A stretch of 64,000 nt of DNA. It comes from JACVRW01 sp963835705. GTDB lineage: Bacteria; Actinomycetota; Thermoleophilia; Solirubrobacterales; Thermoleophilaceae. The notes beneath the pieces are model-generated. The model saw nothing but the letters and a program-made list of their open reading frames with translations. It searched no databases and was not told the DNA's origin. Positions 23,628 to 32,832 of the stretch are shown one piece after another. A program made the translations under genes and the position numbers. The first letter of the stretch is position 1. Each line of letters opens with the position of its first letter. The stretch covers positions 62,001 through 126,000 of the forward strand of contig CAWIGR010000007.1 in the NCBI GenBank assembly GCA_963835705.1, read 5' to 3'.

Positions 23628-25676
23628 GTCGCCTCCGCCATGCCGGGGGCTGCGTATTCGGCCAGCGCCATAACGGTGAGCTGCGGGTTCACGGTGGTGG
23701 CCGTGGGGAACACGCTGGCGTCGCACACGAACAGGTTCTCGAAGCCGTGGACGCGGAAGGACGGGTCCACCACGCCCTTGCCCGCGTCGCCGCTCAGCGC
23801 GTTGCCGCCCTGCGGGTGGCCGCTGCCGATCGAGAGGTAGCGGCTGTTCTTCACGTAGTGGTCCAGCTCGTCGAGCTGGCTCTCGTCGGTGAAGGCGTGG
23901 AACCGGAAGGTGGACGGCATCACCCGCCGCGCACCCGCCCTCAGGTAGATGCGGGCGAGCAGCTTGAGCGCGCCGACCAGCGTCTGCACGTCCTCGCGCG
24001 CGGGCGTGTAATCGATGTCGACCCCGCCCGTCAGCGCGGGACGCAGCCGGCCTGTCCCCTTCGTGCCCACGAGCACCCCGGCGGCGGTGAGGTGCCGGAA
24101 GCGGTCCATGTTCTCGCGGTGGTCGTCGAGCCAGCCCGGCATGTTCAGCGCCTGGCTGACGACCGGGTTGAACCAGCTCTCCATCACGAACCCGCTTCCC
24201 GCCTCGGGCTGGAGGTAGTGGGAGATCTGCACTCCGTCGAACGAGTCCAGCACGTCGTCGAAGTCGGCCGTGATCGGCGAGCCCATGTTGAAGCAGACGT
24301 CGCGCCCGGCCCGCGCCTTGGCGATCTTGCTCTCCATCAGGAGCCAGCTGGAGGCGATCGCGCCGGCCGACACCACGACGGTGCGGGCCTCGACACGCAG
24401 CTTCCGGCCGTCGCTCAGGCGCGCCAGCACCGCCGTCGGCACGCCCGTTCTTCGTCTCGATCCGCTCCGCCCGGCACTCGGGGAGGATCCGGAGGTTGTC
24501 GGCCCCGAAGCGCTGCTGGCCCTCGGGCAGGACCTTGTCGAGCATGGAGAGCTTCGCGCCGTACGGGCAGCCGATGTTGCAGTAGCCGCTCCCGGGGCAG
24601 TTCGAGATGTTCGTCGCGACCACGTCGACCTCGTTCGGCCCACCGGTGAGCCCGAGTGCCTCGGCGCCCTCCAGGAACTTGTCGGCGCCGCGCTGCAGGT
24701 GCGGGCTCGGCGGCCTGCCGACCCCCAGCCACTGCTTGACCGTGCCGAACGACTCGCGTAGCTGCCGCTCCCTCAGGCCGGCCTCGTGCTTCGGCCCGTT
24801 CCAGCGCTCCAGCACGTCGTCCGGGAGGTCGAAGCAGACCGCGTTGTTGACCACGGTCGAGCCGCCCACGCACATGCCCTGCAGCACCTGGAAGCTGAAG
24901 TCGCGCGAGAGCTGGAGCGCGCCGTCCGCGTAGAGGTTCGAGATCTGCGTGACCTCGTCCTCCTCGAACTCCGACGGGTGCAGGTGCAGGCCCCGCTCGA
25001 GCACCAACACGCGCCTCCCGGCCTCCGCCAGGCGGTAGGCGACGATCGCGCCCCCGGCGCCGCTTCCGACCACGACCGCGTCGGCCTCGATGGTGTCCCC
25101 GTCCAGGTCGCCGGGCGAGGCGCAGTCGAGGCGCGGGAGCTGGGCCGGGACGTCCTTGAGCTCCTGGGGAAAGCGCTCGCGCTCGGTGAACGGCTTGTAG
25201 CCGACCGAGTCGAAGGTCCTGGGGTCGCTGTAGTAGCCGAGGTAGGCCATCTGCGACGAGAGGCGGAACATCGCCTGGACCAGGTGGCGGGCAATGTGGA
25301 TGCGGCGGTAGGTGATGTCGCGGATGAAGCGCTTCTCGACGAACTCCCGGCGCGCGTCGGGCTTCATCTTCGGGAACGGCGGGTTCAGGAAGCGCAGCGG
25401 GTACAGCCACAAGCCGATCAGCGCGACCTTCACGACCCACTTCCGCTGGGCGCGGAAGCCGTGCATGTACCTGTCCACGTTCTCCGCCACCTCGCCGGGC
25501 GCCAGCCGGCCGGGGTCCACGACCACCTCCGCGAGCGCGGCAAGCGCCTTGAACGCCGGCCGGGGGAGGAAGCGTCGGCCCGGCTTGGCGCTGTCGGACG
25601 GCCGCGGCGCGGCCGCCTCGATGGGGGCAGCGATCCTGATGCCGCGACTGTACGACCCGGCCTCGACGGATCGCAA
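23624..25676 (-). pseudogene. GMC-type FAD oxidoreductase with a single-base frameshift
   Basis: The N-terminal half (25676 to about 24443) has an FAD-binding motif (AVVVGSGAGGAIVAYRLAEAG), GMCVGGSTVVNNAVCF and NCPGSGYCNIGCPYGAK. The second half, in a different frame, continues VPTAVLARLSDGRKLRVEA and ends with the active-site segment GSGHPQGGNAL and VNPQLTVMALAEYAA. The frames join if one base (G at about 24443, in a GCCC context) is removed. Everything else is intact, so a sequencing error or very recent mutation is as likely as old decay. It is the first gene of a four-gene operon. The TTG start at 25676 is uncertain. Confidence 0.75.
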
Positions 25677-25697
25677 GCCCCCGCCGGCGGGCGGCGC

Positions 25698-26501
25698 TCA
25701 GACAGACACGCCGTACGCCTCCGTGAAGGCGTCCTGGGCGTACGCGAGCGACGCGTAGGCAAAGCCCTTGTCACCCCAGCTCGTGCCCCAGCTGTTGCGC
25801 ACGATGAAGCGGTCGGCCGTGTAGCCGACCAGCGCCACGGCGTGGCCGCCGCTGGCGGTCTCGGGCCGGTAGGTGTCGAGGTTGCCCGAGTTGTCGCTCG
25901 CCTCGTACCAGGTGCGGTCCACGTCGAGCCGGGTGAGGATCGGGCCCTTGGTGGCGAGCCAGCGCTTCCACTCCTCGATGTCGCTCGGGCGGTCGAGCGT
26001 GAGGTTGAAGTAGCTCGAGATCTTGAACTGCGCGGCGCGGGCGTAGAACGCCTGCTCCTCCCCCGTGAACAGCTTGCCGGAGGCGAAGGGCAGCACCTGC
26101 TCGCGCACGGCGCCGTACTTGCGCGACACGTCGAGCGCCGCCTTGAGGCTCGTGCCCGCCACCTCGATGAAGGTCGTGGGCGCGTTGAAGAACTGGTCCG
26201 TCTCCTTCGAGGCCATCCAGGTGAAGCGGGGCGCGAGCTTCTCGGTCTGCTTGAGGCGGCCGGCCTTGACGAAGTGCCAGCGCAGGACCGCGTCGGTGGT
26301 GGCCCAGCCCACGCACGAGCCGCTGCCTCCCTGGTCGCCGATCTTCCACCACGCGGCGCGCAGGTCCTTCGAGGCCGGTACGGCCGCCCGGCGCGCGGCC
26401 AGCAGTCCGGCGTGGTCGGCGTGCTCGATGCGCCAGTCGCGCTCGGTGTCGCGCGAGGGCAGCACATTCAGGATCCTCTTGACCTGCTTCGCCTTGGCCA
26501 T
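25698..26501 (-). CDS. papain-like cysteine protease (C1A)
   Basis: The protein has 267 residues from ATG 26501, which follows GGAGG. The catalytic set is complete: Cys63 in GGSGSCVGWATT, His220 in SGGHAVALVGY and Asn236 in VRNSWGTSWGDKGF, the papain C-terminal signature. There is no signal peptide and only about 45 residues before the core, so there is no classical inhibitory prodomain. It is probably cytoplasmic or exported by another route. It is divergent from the patatin gene with a 51-base shared upstream region. Confidence 0.88.
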   Translation of the reverse strand: MAKAKQVKRILNVLPSRDTERDWRIEHADHAGLLAARRAAVPASKDLRAAWWKIGDQGGSGSCVGWATTDAVLRWHFVKAGRLKQTEKLAPRFTWMASKETDQFFNAPTTFIEVAGTSLKAALDVSRKYGAVREQVLPFASGKLFTGEEQAFYARAAQFKISSYFNLTLDRPSDIEEWKRWLATKGPILTRLDVDRTWYEASDNSGNLDTYRPETASGGHAVALVGYTADRFIVRNSWGTSWGDKGFAYASLAYAQDAFTEAYGVSV

Positions 26502-26552
26502 TCGGTGCCTCCGGTGTTGTGGGGGTCGGGTGAGGAGGTCATTCTTCCTGTG

Positions 26553-27587
26553 ATGACGGACAGTGATCAATACGCGGACCTGGTATTCGAGGGAGGCGGG
26601 GTCAAGGGCATCGGGCTCGCCGGCGCCTTCGCCGCCCTCACCGAGAGCGGCTTCGAGCCCAAGTGCGTGGCCGGCACCTCGGCCGGGGCCATCACCGCCG
26701 CGGCGGTGGCGGCCGGCTACAGCTCGGCGGAGGTCGACGACATCGTCAGGAACCTGCCGTTCGCCAAGTTCAAGGACTCGGACTGGATGGACCGGATCGG
26801 CGCGCCGGGCAAGCTGGCCAGCCTGATCCGCGAGAAGGGCATCTACGAGGGGAAGTTCTTCCGGGACTGGATGGCGAAGCTGCTCGAGGCGAAGGGCAAG
26901 ACGCGCTTCGGCGATCTGTGCTTCGAGACCGACGATCCGCCCGGCAAGAACTACGGGCTGAAGGTGATCGCCTCCGACATCACCCACCGGCGAATGCTCG
27001 TGCTGCCGGACGACGCCGGCCACCTCGGGGTGGATCCCGACGAGCTCGAGATCGCCTACGCCGTGCGCATGAGCATGTCGATCCCGATCTTCTTCGAGCC
27101 GGTCGTGCACGAGAACCCGAAGACGGGCCAGCAGCACCTGATCGTCGACGGCGGGATGCTGTCGAACTTCCCTGTCTGGCTCTTCGACGCACAGGGCCGC
27201 GAGCCCCGCTGGCCGACCTTCGGGCTGATGCTGGTGGAGCCCGATCCCAAGGTCCCGGTCGGGCATCGTCTCCGGCGGGAGGAGGACCACGGCGTGCCGC
27301 CCGGCTCCCTGCTCGACTACTTGAAGAGCCTCGCGAGCACGATGATGGCCGCGCGCGACCGCCAGTACCTCGAGAACGCGACGTTCGCGCGCACGATCCC
27401 GATCCCGACGATCGGGGTCGGCACCACCGAGTTCGACATCAGCCCGGACCGCGTGCAGGCTCTGTACGACTCTGGCCACGAGTCAGCGGGGTCCTTCCTG
27501 CACGGGTGGGACTTCGAGAAGTACATCGAGCAGTTCCGGCGGGGCAAGGACCCCGCTCGCCGGACGGACTTGCTGCGCAGCACTTGA
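26553..27587 (+). CDS. patatin-like phospholipase
   Basis: This 344-residue protein has the patatin signature: oxyanion GGGVKGIGLAGA near residue 12, nucleophile Ser43 in GTSAGA, and catalytic Asp199 in VDGGMLSNFP. The family uses this Ser-Asp dyad to hydrolyse membrane acyl lipids. ATG 26553 is preceded by GAGGAGG at about 20 bases and is the start nearest to the domain. No signal peptide is seen, so it acts inside the cell or on the inner leaflet. It is followed at 75 bases by a holin-like gene. Confidence 0.9.
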   Translation: MTDSDQYADLVFEGGGVKGIGLAGAFAALTESGFEPKCVAGTSAGAITAAAVAAGYSSAEVDDIVRNLPFAKFKDSDWMDRIGAPGKLASLIREKGIYEGKFFRDWMAKLLEAKGKTRFGDLCFETDDPPGKNYGLKVIASDITHRRMLVLPDDAGHLGVDPDELEIAYAVRMSMSIPIFFEPVVHENPKTGQQHLIVDGGMLSNFPVWLFDAQGREPRWPTFGLMLVEPDPKVPVGHRLRREEDHGVPPGSLLDYLKSLASTMMAARDRQYLENATFARTIPIPTIGVGTTEFDISPDRVQALYDSGHESAGSFLHGWDFEKYIEQFRRGKDPARRTDLLRST

Positions 27588-27662
27588 CGACGCCGGACCG
27601 GGGGTCATAGTTACGTCAGCACGAGCCTTTGGCCCGCTCGAACCCCTTAAGGAGGCCCCCCA

Positions 27663-28067
27663 ATGTCGTTGAATCGCGCGGTCGCGCTGGCAACGCCACT
27701 GTTTGCCGCCGCCGCAGGCTGGCTCGCCACCTGGCTCGCCGACAACGTCCCAGGCGTGTCGATCGACCAGGGCGCGCTGGAGGAGATCTTCATCGCCGGC
27801 GCGCTGATCGCGCTCGCGCCGGTGGCGCAATGGCTGCACGGGTGGCAGAAGTTCGAGGCGCGCGAGGCGGACGCCCAGCACGCGGTCGAGATCGCCAACG
27901 CCGCGCCGCCCACGCTGATCGCGGTCGACTCCGACATCGAGGCGGACTTCTACGACGGATCAGGGGAGTTCGACGAGCTGGACGAGCTGGATGCGCTCGA
28001 GGAGCTGGACGACATCGACGAGGCGCTGCTGGCCGAGGAAGAGGAGCCGGCGCCGACAGGAGGCTGA
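27663..28067 (+). CDS. holin-like small membrane protein with acidic tail
   Basis: The protein has 134 residues. Two hydrophobic segments (about 7-24, and 43-60 with IFIAGALIALAPVAQWL) are separated by a short loop, and the C-terminal half is strongly acidic and Leu/Glu-rich (FDELDELDALEELDDIDEALL), probably a coiled or disordered tail. A strong ribosome-binding site (TAAGGAGG) precedes ATG 27663. It lies 2 bases upstream of a peptidoglycan-hydrolase gene, the usual holin-endolysin order. No phage structural genes are present. The holin call rests on topology and position, not on a family match. Confidence 0.55.
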   Translation: MSLNRAVALATPLFAAAAGWLATWLADNVPGVSIDQGALEEIFIAGALIALAPVAQWLHGWQKFEAREADAQHAVEIANAAPPTLIAVDSDIEADFYDGSGEFDELDELDALEELDDIDEALLAEEEEPAPTGG

Positions 28068-28069
28068 GC

Positions 28070-30451
28070 ATGGCGTCGCCAAGGCTGATCGAGCGTCTTC
28101 GGGCGGAGGGCGTCCTCCGGCCACAGGCGGTCGTGGACGAGGCGCGGCGGGCCGGGTTGCGGCTGGCGCTCGCCTGCGCCCTGCTCGAGAAGGAGTCGGG
28201 TGGGGGTCGGAACGTCTTCGGGCACGACCCCACGATCTTCGTGGGCGCCGGAGAGGTGACCCGGGCGAAGTACGCCGAGTACAAGCGACGCCGCGTGTCC
28301 GGCGGAAACCGCCAGATGCAGGGCGTTGGGCCCTGCCAGCTGACCTGGTGGGAGTTCCAGGACACCGCCGACCGCGAGGGCGGCTGCTGGCGCCCGGAGA
28401 TCAACATGCGCGTGGGCTTCCGGCACCTCGTCGGTCTGGTCTCGCAGCACGGCGAGGCCGACGGGGCGCGCCGCTACAACGGCTCCGGCCCCGCGGCCGA
28501 GGCCTACAGCCGCGACCTGATCGCGAAGGCGCGGATCTGGGAGGCAAAGCTGGCCGGCCACGCGGTGCCCGGCAGCACGGGTCCGCGGCTCGTCCGCCGC
28601 GGTGACGAGGGAAGGCTCGTGGAGCGGATCACGCGCCGCCTCTCGCTCATCCACGCGAGCCGCACCGGCAGGCCGTACCTGGACGGCGCGCGCAGGCGCT
28701 TCGACGGCGAGGCCGAGGCCGCCCTGAAGGCGTTCCAGCGCGATCACCGGCTGGACGCCGACGGCGTCTTCGGCAGCCGGAGCGCCCGCGCCCTGAACCG
28801 CGCCGTTGCGCTGGAGCGCGAGCGGCGCAAGCGCGAGCGGCGCGAGCCGGCCCGGCGCGAGCCCGCCCGGCGCGAGCCGGCGCGGCGCGAGCCGGAACAG
28901 CCCAAGGAACCTCGTCGCGAACGCGGCGACTCGCCCCCCGGCCTGACCGACCTGGTCGGCACGGTCCGGCTCCGCGACGCCCAGACCGACCGGTCCTGGC
29001 AGGAGCTCGCGGCCTACGCGGCCCGCCGCCGGCGGCTGCTCGCGGAGCTGCGCGGCCGCGGCGAGCCGCGCGACCCCGCCGGCCCCCGCGGCCGCGGCGA
29101 GCCCCGCGACCGCGTCGACCTGGCCGACCTCGCCACGGTCCTCCTGCGCATCGAGGACCGGCTCGAGGCGCTGGTCGAGCTCGAGCAGGCCGAAGCGGGT
29201 GCGGCTGCCGAGCGCCAGGACATCCCGGCGGCCCCGGCCGCCGCGCTGGAGCCGTCCACTACGCAGGACTCGCCGGCGGCGGCCCCAACGGCGCCCGTCG
29301 CACCGCTGCCGTCCGCCGCGCCGGACCCCGCCGCACCGACCCCGGCGGACCCGGCCGCACCGATGCCGTCCGTGAGCGGCGGCGCGCCCGCCGAAGCCAC
29401 GGCCGTGCCGCAGCCGGGATCCCCCGTTCCCGCCCCCGCTGCCACTACCTCGTCCCCACCGCCCGCGGCGAGGGCCACGAACGGCGGCGAGCCGCCGCCG
29501 GCTCGGCCGGCCGCGCCGCGGCGGGTGAAGGTCACCGACCTCTCGACCGAGGAGCTCGAACAGCGCGTCGAGCGCCTTGACCGGGCGATCGGCGCAATCC
29601 GCGTGGTGCTGATCGCACGGTACGCGCGCGCCGAGAAGGAGCTCATCCAGCTGCTCCCCAAGGCGGATCCCGTGCGGCCGAAGGATCCCGTGCGGCCGAA
29701 GGATCCCGTGCGGCCGAAGGATCCCGTGCGGCCGCGCCAGGACGTCCCGCCCAAGCCGAAGCCGAAGCCGAAGCCGCGCCCGCGTAGCAAGCCTACGACG
29801 CTCACTCCCGACGAGGTGCGCCGGCTCCAGAAGGGGCTCAACCGCTTCACCGAGCGCTTCATGGAGGGGGTGGGCCCGATCGTCGTGGACGGCATCAAGG
29901 GGCACGCCACCGCCCGCCGGATCGCCACGGTGAAGTACCACCTCGGCTACATGGGAGAGGCGCAGCGCAAGGCGACCGTCAAGCCGGAGTTCGTGCGCCG
30001 CATGCGGCACCCCCGCTCGGCGCGCTACTCGACCCCGGCGATGCTCACGCGTGCCTTCGCGCGGCGTGCCAAGCAGCGGAAGTCCGCCAAGGCGTCCGCC
30101 AGGCCGCGCACCGGCGTCGCGACCTTCGACGGCCGGCCGGTCGCCGCCTGGCTCAAGCCCTACCTCGACTGGGCGCGCCAGAACGGCTGGAAGGGCACGC
30201 TGAACAGCGGCTTCCGCGACCCGGTGTACTCGGAGAAGCTGTGCATCTCGATGTGCGGCGCGCCGAGCTGCCCGGGCCGCTGCGCCGGCCGGGCGTCGAA
30301 TCACGCCGGGAGCTCGAACCCCGCCGGCGCGGTCGACGTGAGCGACTACGTCACGTTCGGCCAGCTCATGCGGAGGTGCCCCTACTCGCCGCGGATCTTC
30401 AACGCGCTGGGGGCCCAGGACCCCGTCCACTTCTCGGCCAGCGGCAGATAG
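28070..30451 (+). CDS. multidomain endolysin-like protein (lysozyme-like, PG-binding, M15-like)
   Basis: The protein has 793 residues. Residues 1-160 form a lysozyme/transglycosylase-like domain with acidic candidates Glu40/Glu42 in ALLEKESGGG. About 180-245 is a peptidoglycan-binding domain 1 (FDGEAEAALKAFQRDHRLDADGVFG). A basic RREPA repeat, a long Ala/Pro linker and a coiled segment follow, then four DPVRPK units (from 29666). About 690-793 resembles an M15-type peptidase (GTLNSGFRDPVYSE, SNHAGSSNPAGAVDVSDY, DPVHFS), supplying the His, Asp and His zinc ligands. No signal peptide is seen, so release may depend on the upstream holin-like protein. Its 3' end overlaps the convergent flavoprotein gene by 70 bases. 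Confidence 0.7.
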   Translation: MASPRLIERLRAEGVLRPQAVVDEARRAGLRLALACALLEKESGGGRNVFGHDPTIFVGAGEVTRAKYAEYKRRRVSGGNRQMQGVGPCQLTWWEFQDTADREGGCWRPEINMRVGFRHLVGLVSQHGEADGARRYNGSGPAAEAYSRDLIAKARIWEAKLAGHAVPGSTGPRLVRRGDEGRLVERITRRLSLIHASRTGRPYLDGARRRFDGEAEAALKAFQRDHRLDADGVFGSRSARALNRAVALERERRKRERREPARREPARREPARREPEQPKEPRRERGDSPPGLTDLVGTVRLRDAQTDRSWQELAAYAARRRRLLAELRGRGEPRDPAGPRGRGEPRDRVDLADLATVLLRIEDRLEALVELEQAEAGAAAERQDIPAAPAAALEPSTTQDSPAAAPTAPVAPLPSAAPDPAAPTPADPAAPMPSVSGGAPAEATAVPQPGSPVPAPAATTSSPPPAARATNGGEPPPARPAAPRRVKVTDLSTEELEQRVERLDRAIGAIRVVLIARYARAEKELIQLLPKADPVRPKDPVRPKDPVRPKDPVRPRQDVPPKPKPKPKPRPRSKPTTLTPDEVRRLQKGLNRFTERFMEGVGPIVVDGIKGHATARRIATVKYHLGYMGEAQRKATVKPEFVRRMRHPRSARYSTPAMLTRAFARRAKQRKSAKASARPRTGVATFDGRPVAAWLKPYLDWARQNGWKGTLNSGFRDPVYSEKLCISMCGAPSCPGRCAGRASNHAGSSNPAGAVDVSDYVTFGQLMRRCPYSPRIFNALGAQDPVHFSASGR
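29666..29737 (+). repeat. 18-bp tandem repeat encoding DPVRPK units
   Basis: GATCCCGTGCGGCCGAAG occurs in tandem three times (29666-29719), followed by a fourth, imperfect unit. It encodes repeated Asp-Pro-Val-Arg-Pro-Lys in the linker before the C-terminal domains of the endolysin-like protein. The near-identical DNA indicates recent slippage or unequal exchange. Confidence 0.9.
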
Positions 30452-32112
30452 GGCGCCGCCCTCACCTGGCCGTCGGCCATCCGCAGCTGCTGCCGCGGCG
30501 GGCGGCCGAGCCTGAACAGGAGCCTGTCGAGCGCGCGGGCGGGGGCGAACAGCGCCGGCTCGCGGAGAGGCCAGACCTCGCACGGCTCCGCCCCCGAGCC
30601 GGAGCGCTCGAGGATCGCGTTCACGGCCCGCCGCGCAGCCTCGTTCGCCCCCTCCATCGTCGCCAGGTCCGTGTGCGTGCGCACGTAGTCCGAGGCGAGG
30701 AGGAGGTTGTCCACCTCGGTCCGCGCGGTCGGGCGGTCGCCCCACGAGCCGGCCGTGTTCACCAGCAGCGGCTCCAGGTTCGCGGCCTCGGTCGGGTTCG
30801 GATGCACGATGCTCGGGTCGAGGAACGAGCCGAGCACCCCGACCCGGTCGAGCTCGCGCGTGGCGTCGTCGTCGAGGCTCTCCTTCAGCTGGTGCCACAC
30901 CTCCGCGGCGATCTCCTCGCGGGAGCAGTACATCGCCTGCTTGCGAATCCCGCTCCCGATCGCCTCCCAGTCCGAGACGTCGACGGAGAGGATGCCCCGG
31001 GCGCGTCCGTCCCCGAGCCGCTCGGGCTGGAAGCGCGACTGCCAGAACTGAGCCTGGGAGATCGAGGTGAGCGCCCACGGCGAGTCGATGTAGACCGTGT
31101 GCCCGTGCACGGCCCGAACGTCGCGGTCCAGGTAGTAGACGATCCCGTTCATCCAGCGCGTCCGGAGCCGGTGGAGCCGGGCCAGTCGCGGGTCGGCCAG
31201 CACGAGCTGCTCGCTCGCCAGCAGGCGCATCACCTCGACCGGCAGGGCGGCCACGTACCAATCGGCCTGGTGCAGCGAGGGCCGGCCGCCGGAGACGACC
31301 GTCACCCCGCTCACCCGGTTCCCCCGGCAGTGGATCGCCTGGACCTGGTGGCCGGTGCGGAAGTCCACCCCCGCCGCCCTCAGGTGCTCGAGCCACGGAT
31401 CGATCCAGACGTCGCTCGTGGGGCCGTTCAGCACGCGGTCCACCTGCCCGTTCGGCTGAGCGAGGTCGAACAGCAGCTGGAGCAGGATGTAGCCGCCGGT
31501 GCGCGCGCTCATCTCGCGCGCCCGGGCGGCCACCAGCGTGCGCGTGAGGCCGTCGGCGAGGTACTTCGCATAGGCGCCGCCGCGCGTCGCGGCGCCCGAG
31601 AACTGCCACCAGCTCTGCTGCTCGAACTCCGCGAAGCGCCGCTCCTCGCAGCTGGTCAGCAGGAGAAGAAGGCGGTCGACGAAGTGCGCGGCGTCCTTGG
31701 GTGCGATGCCCACGCCCCCTGCGTAGTCGATCAGAAAGCGGAAGGCCTGGTCCAGGTCGCGCAGGTTGCGCGGCAGGTGGGCGGGCGAGAGCAGCTCCCT
31801 GCCGTCCGCGCGCGCGATCTGGACCTCGGTCGCGGTGACGAGGTTGTCGAACACGTTCGCGCCGTCCGGGCCGTACGGGATGCGCCGCATCGTGTGGGGG
31901 AGGTGGCGGTAGAAGCCCGGGAAGAAGCGGAAGCCGTGCTCGCCGGGCAGCGGCGGACGGCGCCCGCTGCCGCTGCCGGGAAACGGGAAGCTTCGGGCCT
32001 TGCCCCCCGCGGCGTCCCGGGCCTCGAACACGACCACCTCGAAGCCGCGCTCGGCCAGCTCGTGGGCAGCGCTCATTCCGGCCACGCCGCCGCCCAGCAC
32101 GATCACGCGCAT
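30382..32112 (-). CDS. FAD-dependent amine-oxidase/phytoene-desaturase-type oxidoreductase (HpnE-like)
   Basis: The protein has 576 residues. The N-terminal dinucleotide-binding motif VIVLGGGVAGMSAAHELAERG is followed by GGKARSF and by GEHGFRFFPGFYRHL, a segment typical of HpnE-like (hydroxysqualene dehydroxylase) and carotenoid-desaturase flavoproteins. The C-terminal substrate/FAD closure contains NTAGSWGDRPTARTEVDNLLLASDYV. It may act on squalene-derived or carotenoid lipids. No isoprenoid genes flank it, so the substrate is open. It overlaps the convergent endolysin-like gene by 70 bases and is divergent from the LmbU-like gene. Confidence 0.78.
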   Translation of the reverse strand: MRVIVLGGGVAGMSAAHELAERGFEVVVFEARDAAGGKARSFPFPGSGSGRRPPLPGEHGFRFFPGFYRHLPHTMRRIPYGPDGANVFDNLVTATEVQIARADGRELLSPAHLPRNLRDLDQAFRFLIDYAGGVGIAPKDAAHFVDRLLLLLTSCEERRFAEFEQQSWWQFSGAATRGGAYAKYLADGLTRTLVAARAREMSARTGGYILLQLLFDLAQPNGQVDRVLNGPTSDVWIDPWLEHLRAAGVDFRTGHQVQAIHCRGNRVSGVTVVSGGRPSLHQADWYVAALPVEVMRLLASEQLVLADPRLARLHRLRTRWMNGIVYYLDRDVRAVHGHTVYIDSPWALTSISQAQFWQSRFQPERLGDGRARGILSVDVSDWEAIGSGIRKQAMYCSREEIAAEVWHQLKESLDDDATRELDRVGVLGSFLDPSIVHPNPTEAANLEPLLVNTAGSWGDRPTARTEVDNLLLASDYVRTHTDLATMEGANEAARRAVNAILERSGSGAEPCEVWPLREPALFAPARALDRLLFRLGRPPRQQLRMADGQVRAAPYLPLAEKWTGSWAPSALKIRGE

Positions 32113-32239
32113 GGCCGCTCAGCCTCTCCCGACATCGGGAGGATTGTCCCTCGTACAAACGTCCAGTTGGGGGCTGTGGGAGCGATCCACGGTGCTAGCT
32201 TGCCGCAACCGGTCCTCCTCCCCCCACCCCGAGGAGCAA

Positions 32240-32815
32240 ATGAGTACGCCGACGCCCACGGACTCGCTCGAACAGACCGCCGCCCACGCGCCGACGGCCA
32301 GGCCACTCACCGCGCTCACGTCGACGTCGTGGGCGGCGGGCTGTGAGCTCGCGGTGTCGGAGTGGGTCGACCAGGGACGCTGCCTGGGAGCGATCGGCCG
32401 AGGAAGCGCCTGGTGGATCGGCGACTGGGTCCGCTACGGCAGCGTCCGCTACGGCGACAAGTACGTCGCCGCCTCGCAGGTGACCGGCTACGACGTGCAG
32501 AGCCTGATGAACATGTCCTACGTGGCGAGCCGCTTCGACTCGTCCCGGCGCCGCCCCGGACTCTCCTTCAGCCACCACGCCGAGCTGGCCGGGCTGGCGC
32601 CCGAGGACCAGGAGCTGTGGCTCGACCGCGCCGAGGCGGGCGGGCTGTCGGTGCGCGCCCTGCGAGCTGAGCTGCGCAAGGCGCGGGAGCGCTCGGCGGC
32701 GCGGCTGGCGCTGGCCGAGGCGCGCCTGAAGGCGGCGCCCGAGCCGCCGCCCGCCGACGATCACGACGTGCTCGAGTGCCCGCACTGCGGGCATCACTTC
32801 CCCGCTGAGCGGTAG
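32240..32815 (+). CDS. LmbU-like regulator with C-terminal zinc ribbon-like motif
   Basis: The protein has 191 residues from ATG 32240, preceded by GAGGAG. The central part (SAWWIGDWVRYGSVRYGDKYV, then TGYDVQSLMNMSYVASRF and RPGLSFSHHAELAGLAPEDQ) matches the pattern of LmbU-type regulators of Streptomyces antibiotic clusters, which bind DNA through a helix-turn-helix here. The C-terminus ends in CPHCGHHF, half of a zinc ribbon. An Ala/Arg-rich helix links the two. No biosynthetic cluster is adjacent; the nearest possible target is the divergent flavoprotein gene, 127 bases away. Confidence 0.68.
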   Translation: MSTPTPTDSLEQTAAHAPTARPLTALTSTSWAAGCELAVSEWVDQGRCLGAIGRGSAWWIGDWVRYGSVRYGDKYVAASQVTGYDVQSLMNMSYVASRFDSSRRRPGLSFSHHAELAGLAPEDQELWLDRAEAGGLSVRALRAELRKARERSAARLALAEARLKAAPEPPPADDHDVLECPHCGHHFPAER

Positions 32816-32832
32816 ACGGGCCGCTCCTCCCC

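Noticed and set aside
29666..29737. CRISPR-like repeat
   Set aside because: Tandem without spacers, in frame with a protein linker.
27950..32158. 1402-codon minus-strand frame over the endolysin and flavoprotein
   Set aside because: It merges unrelated regions; the real genes on both strands have clear domains.
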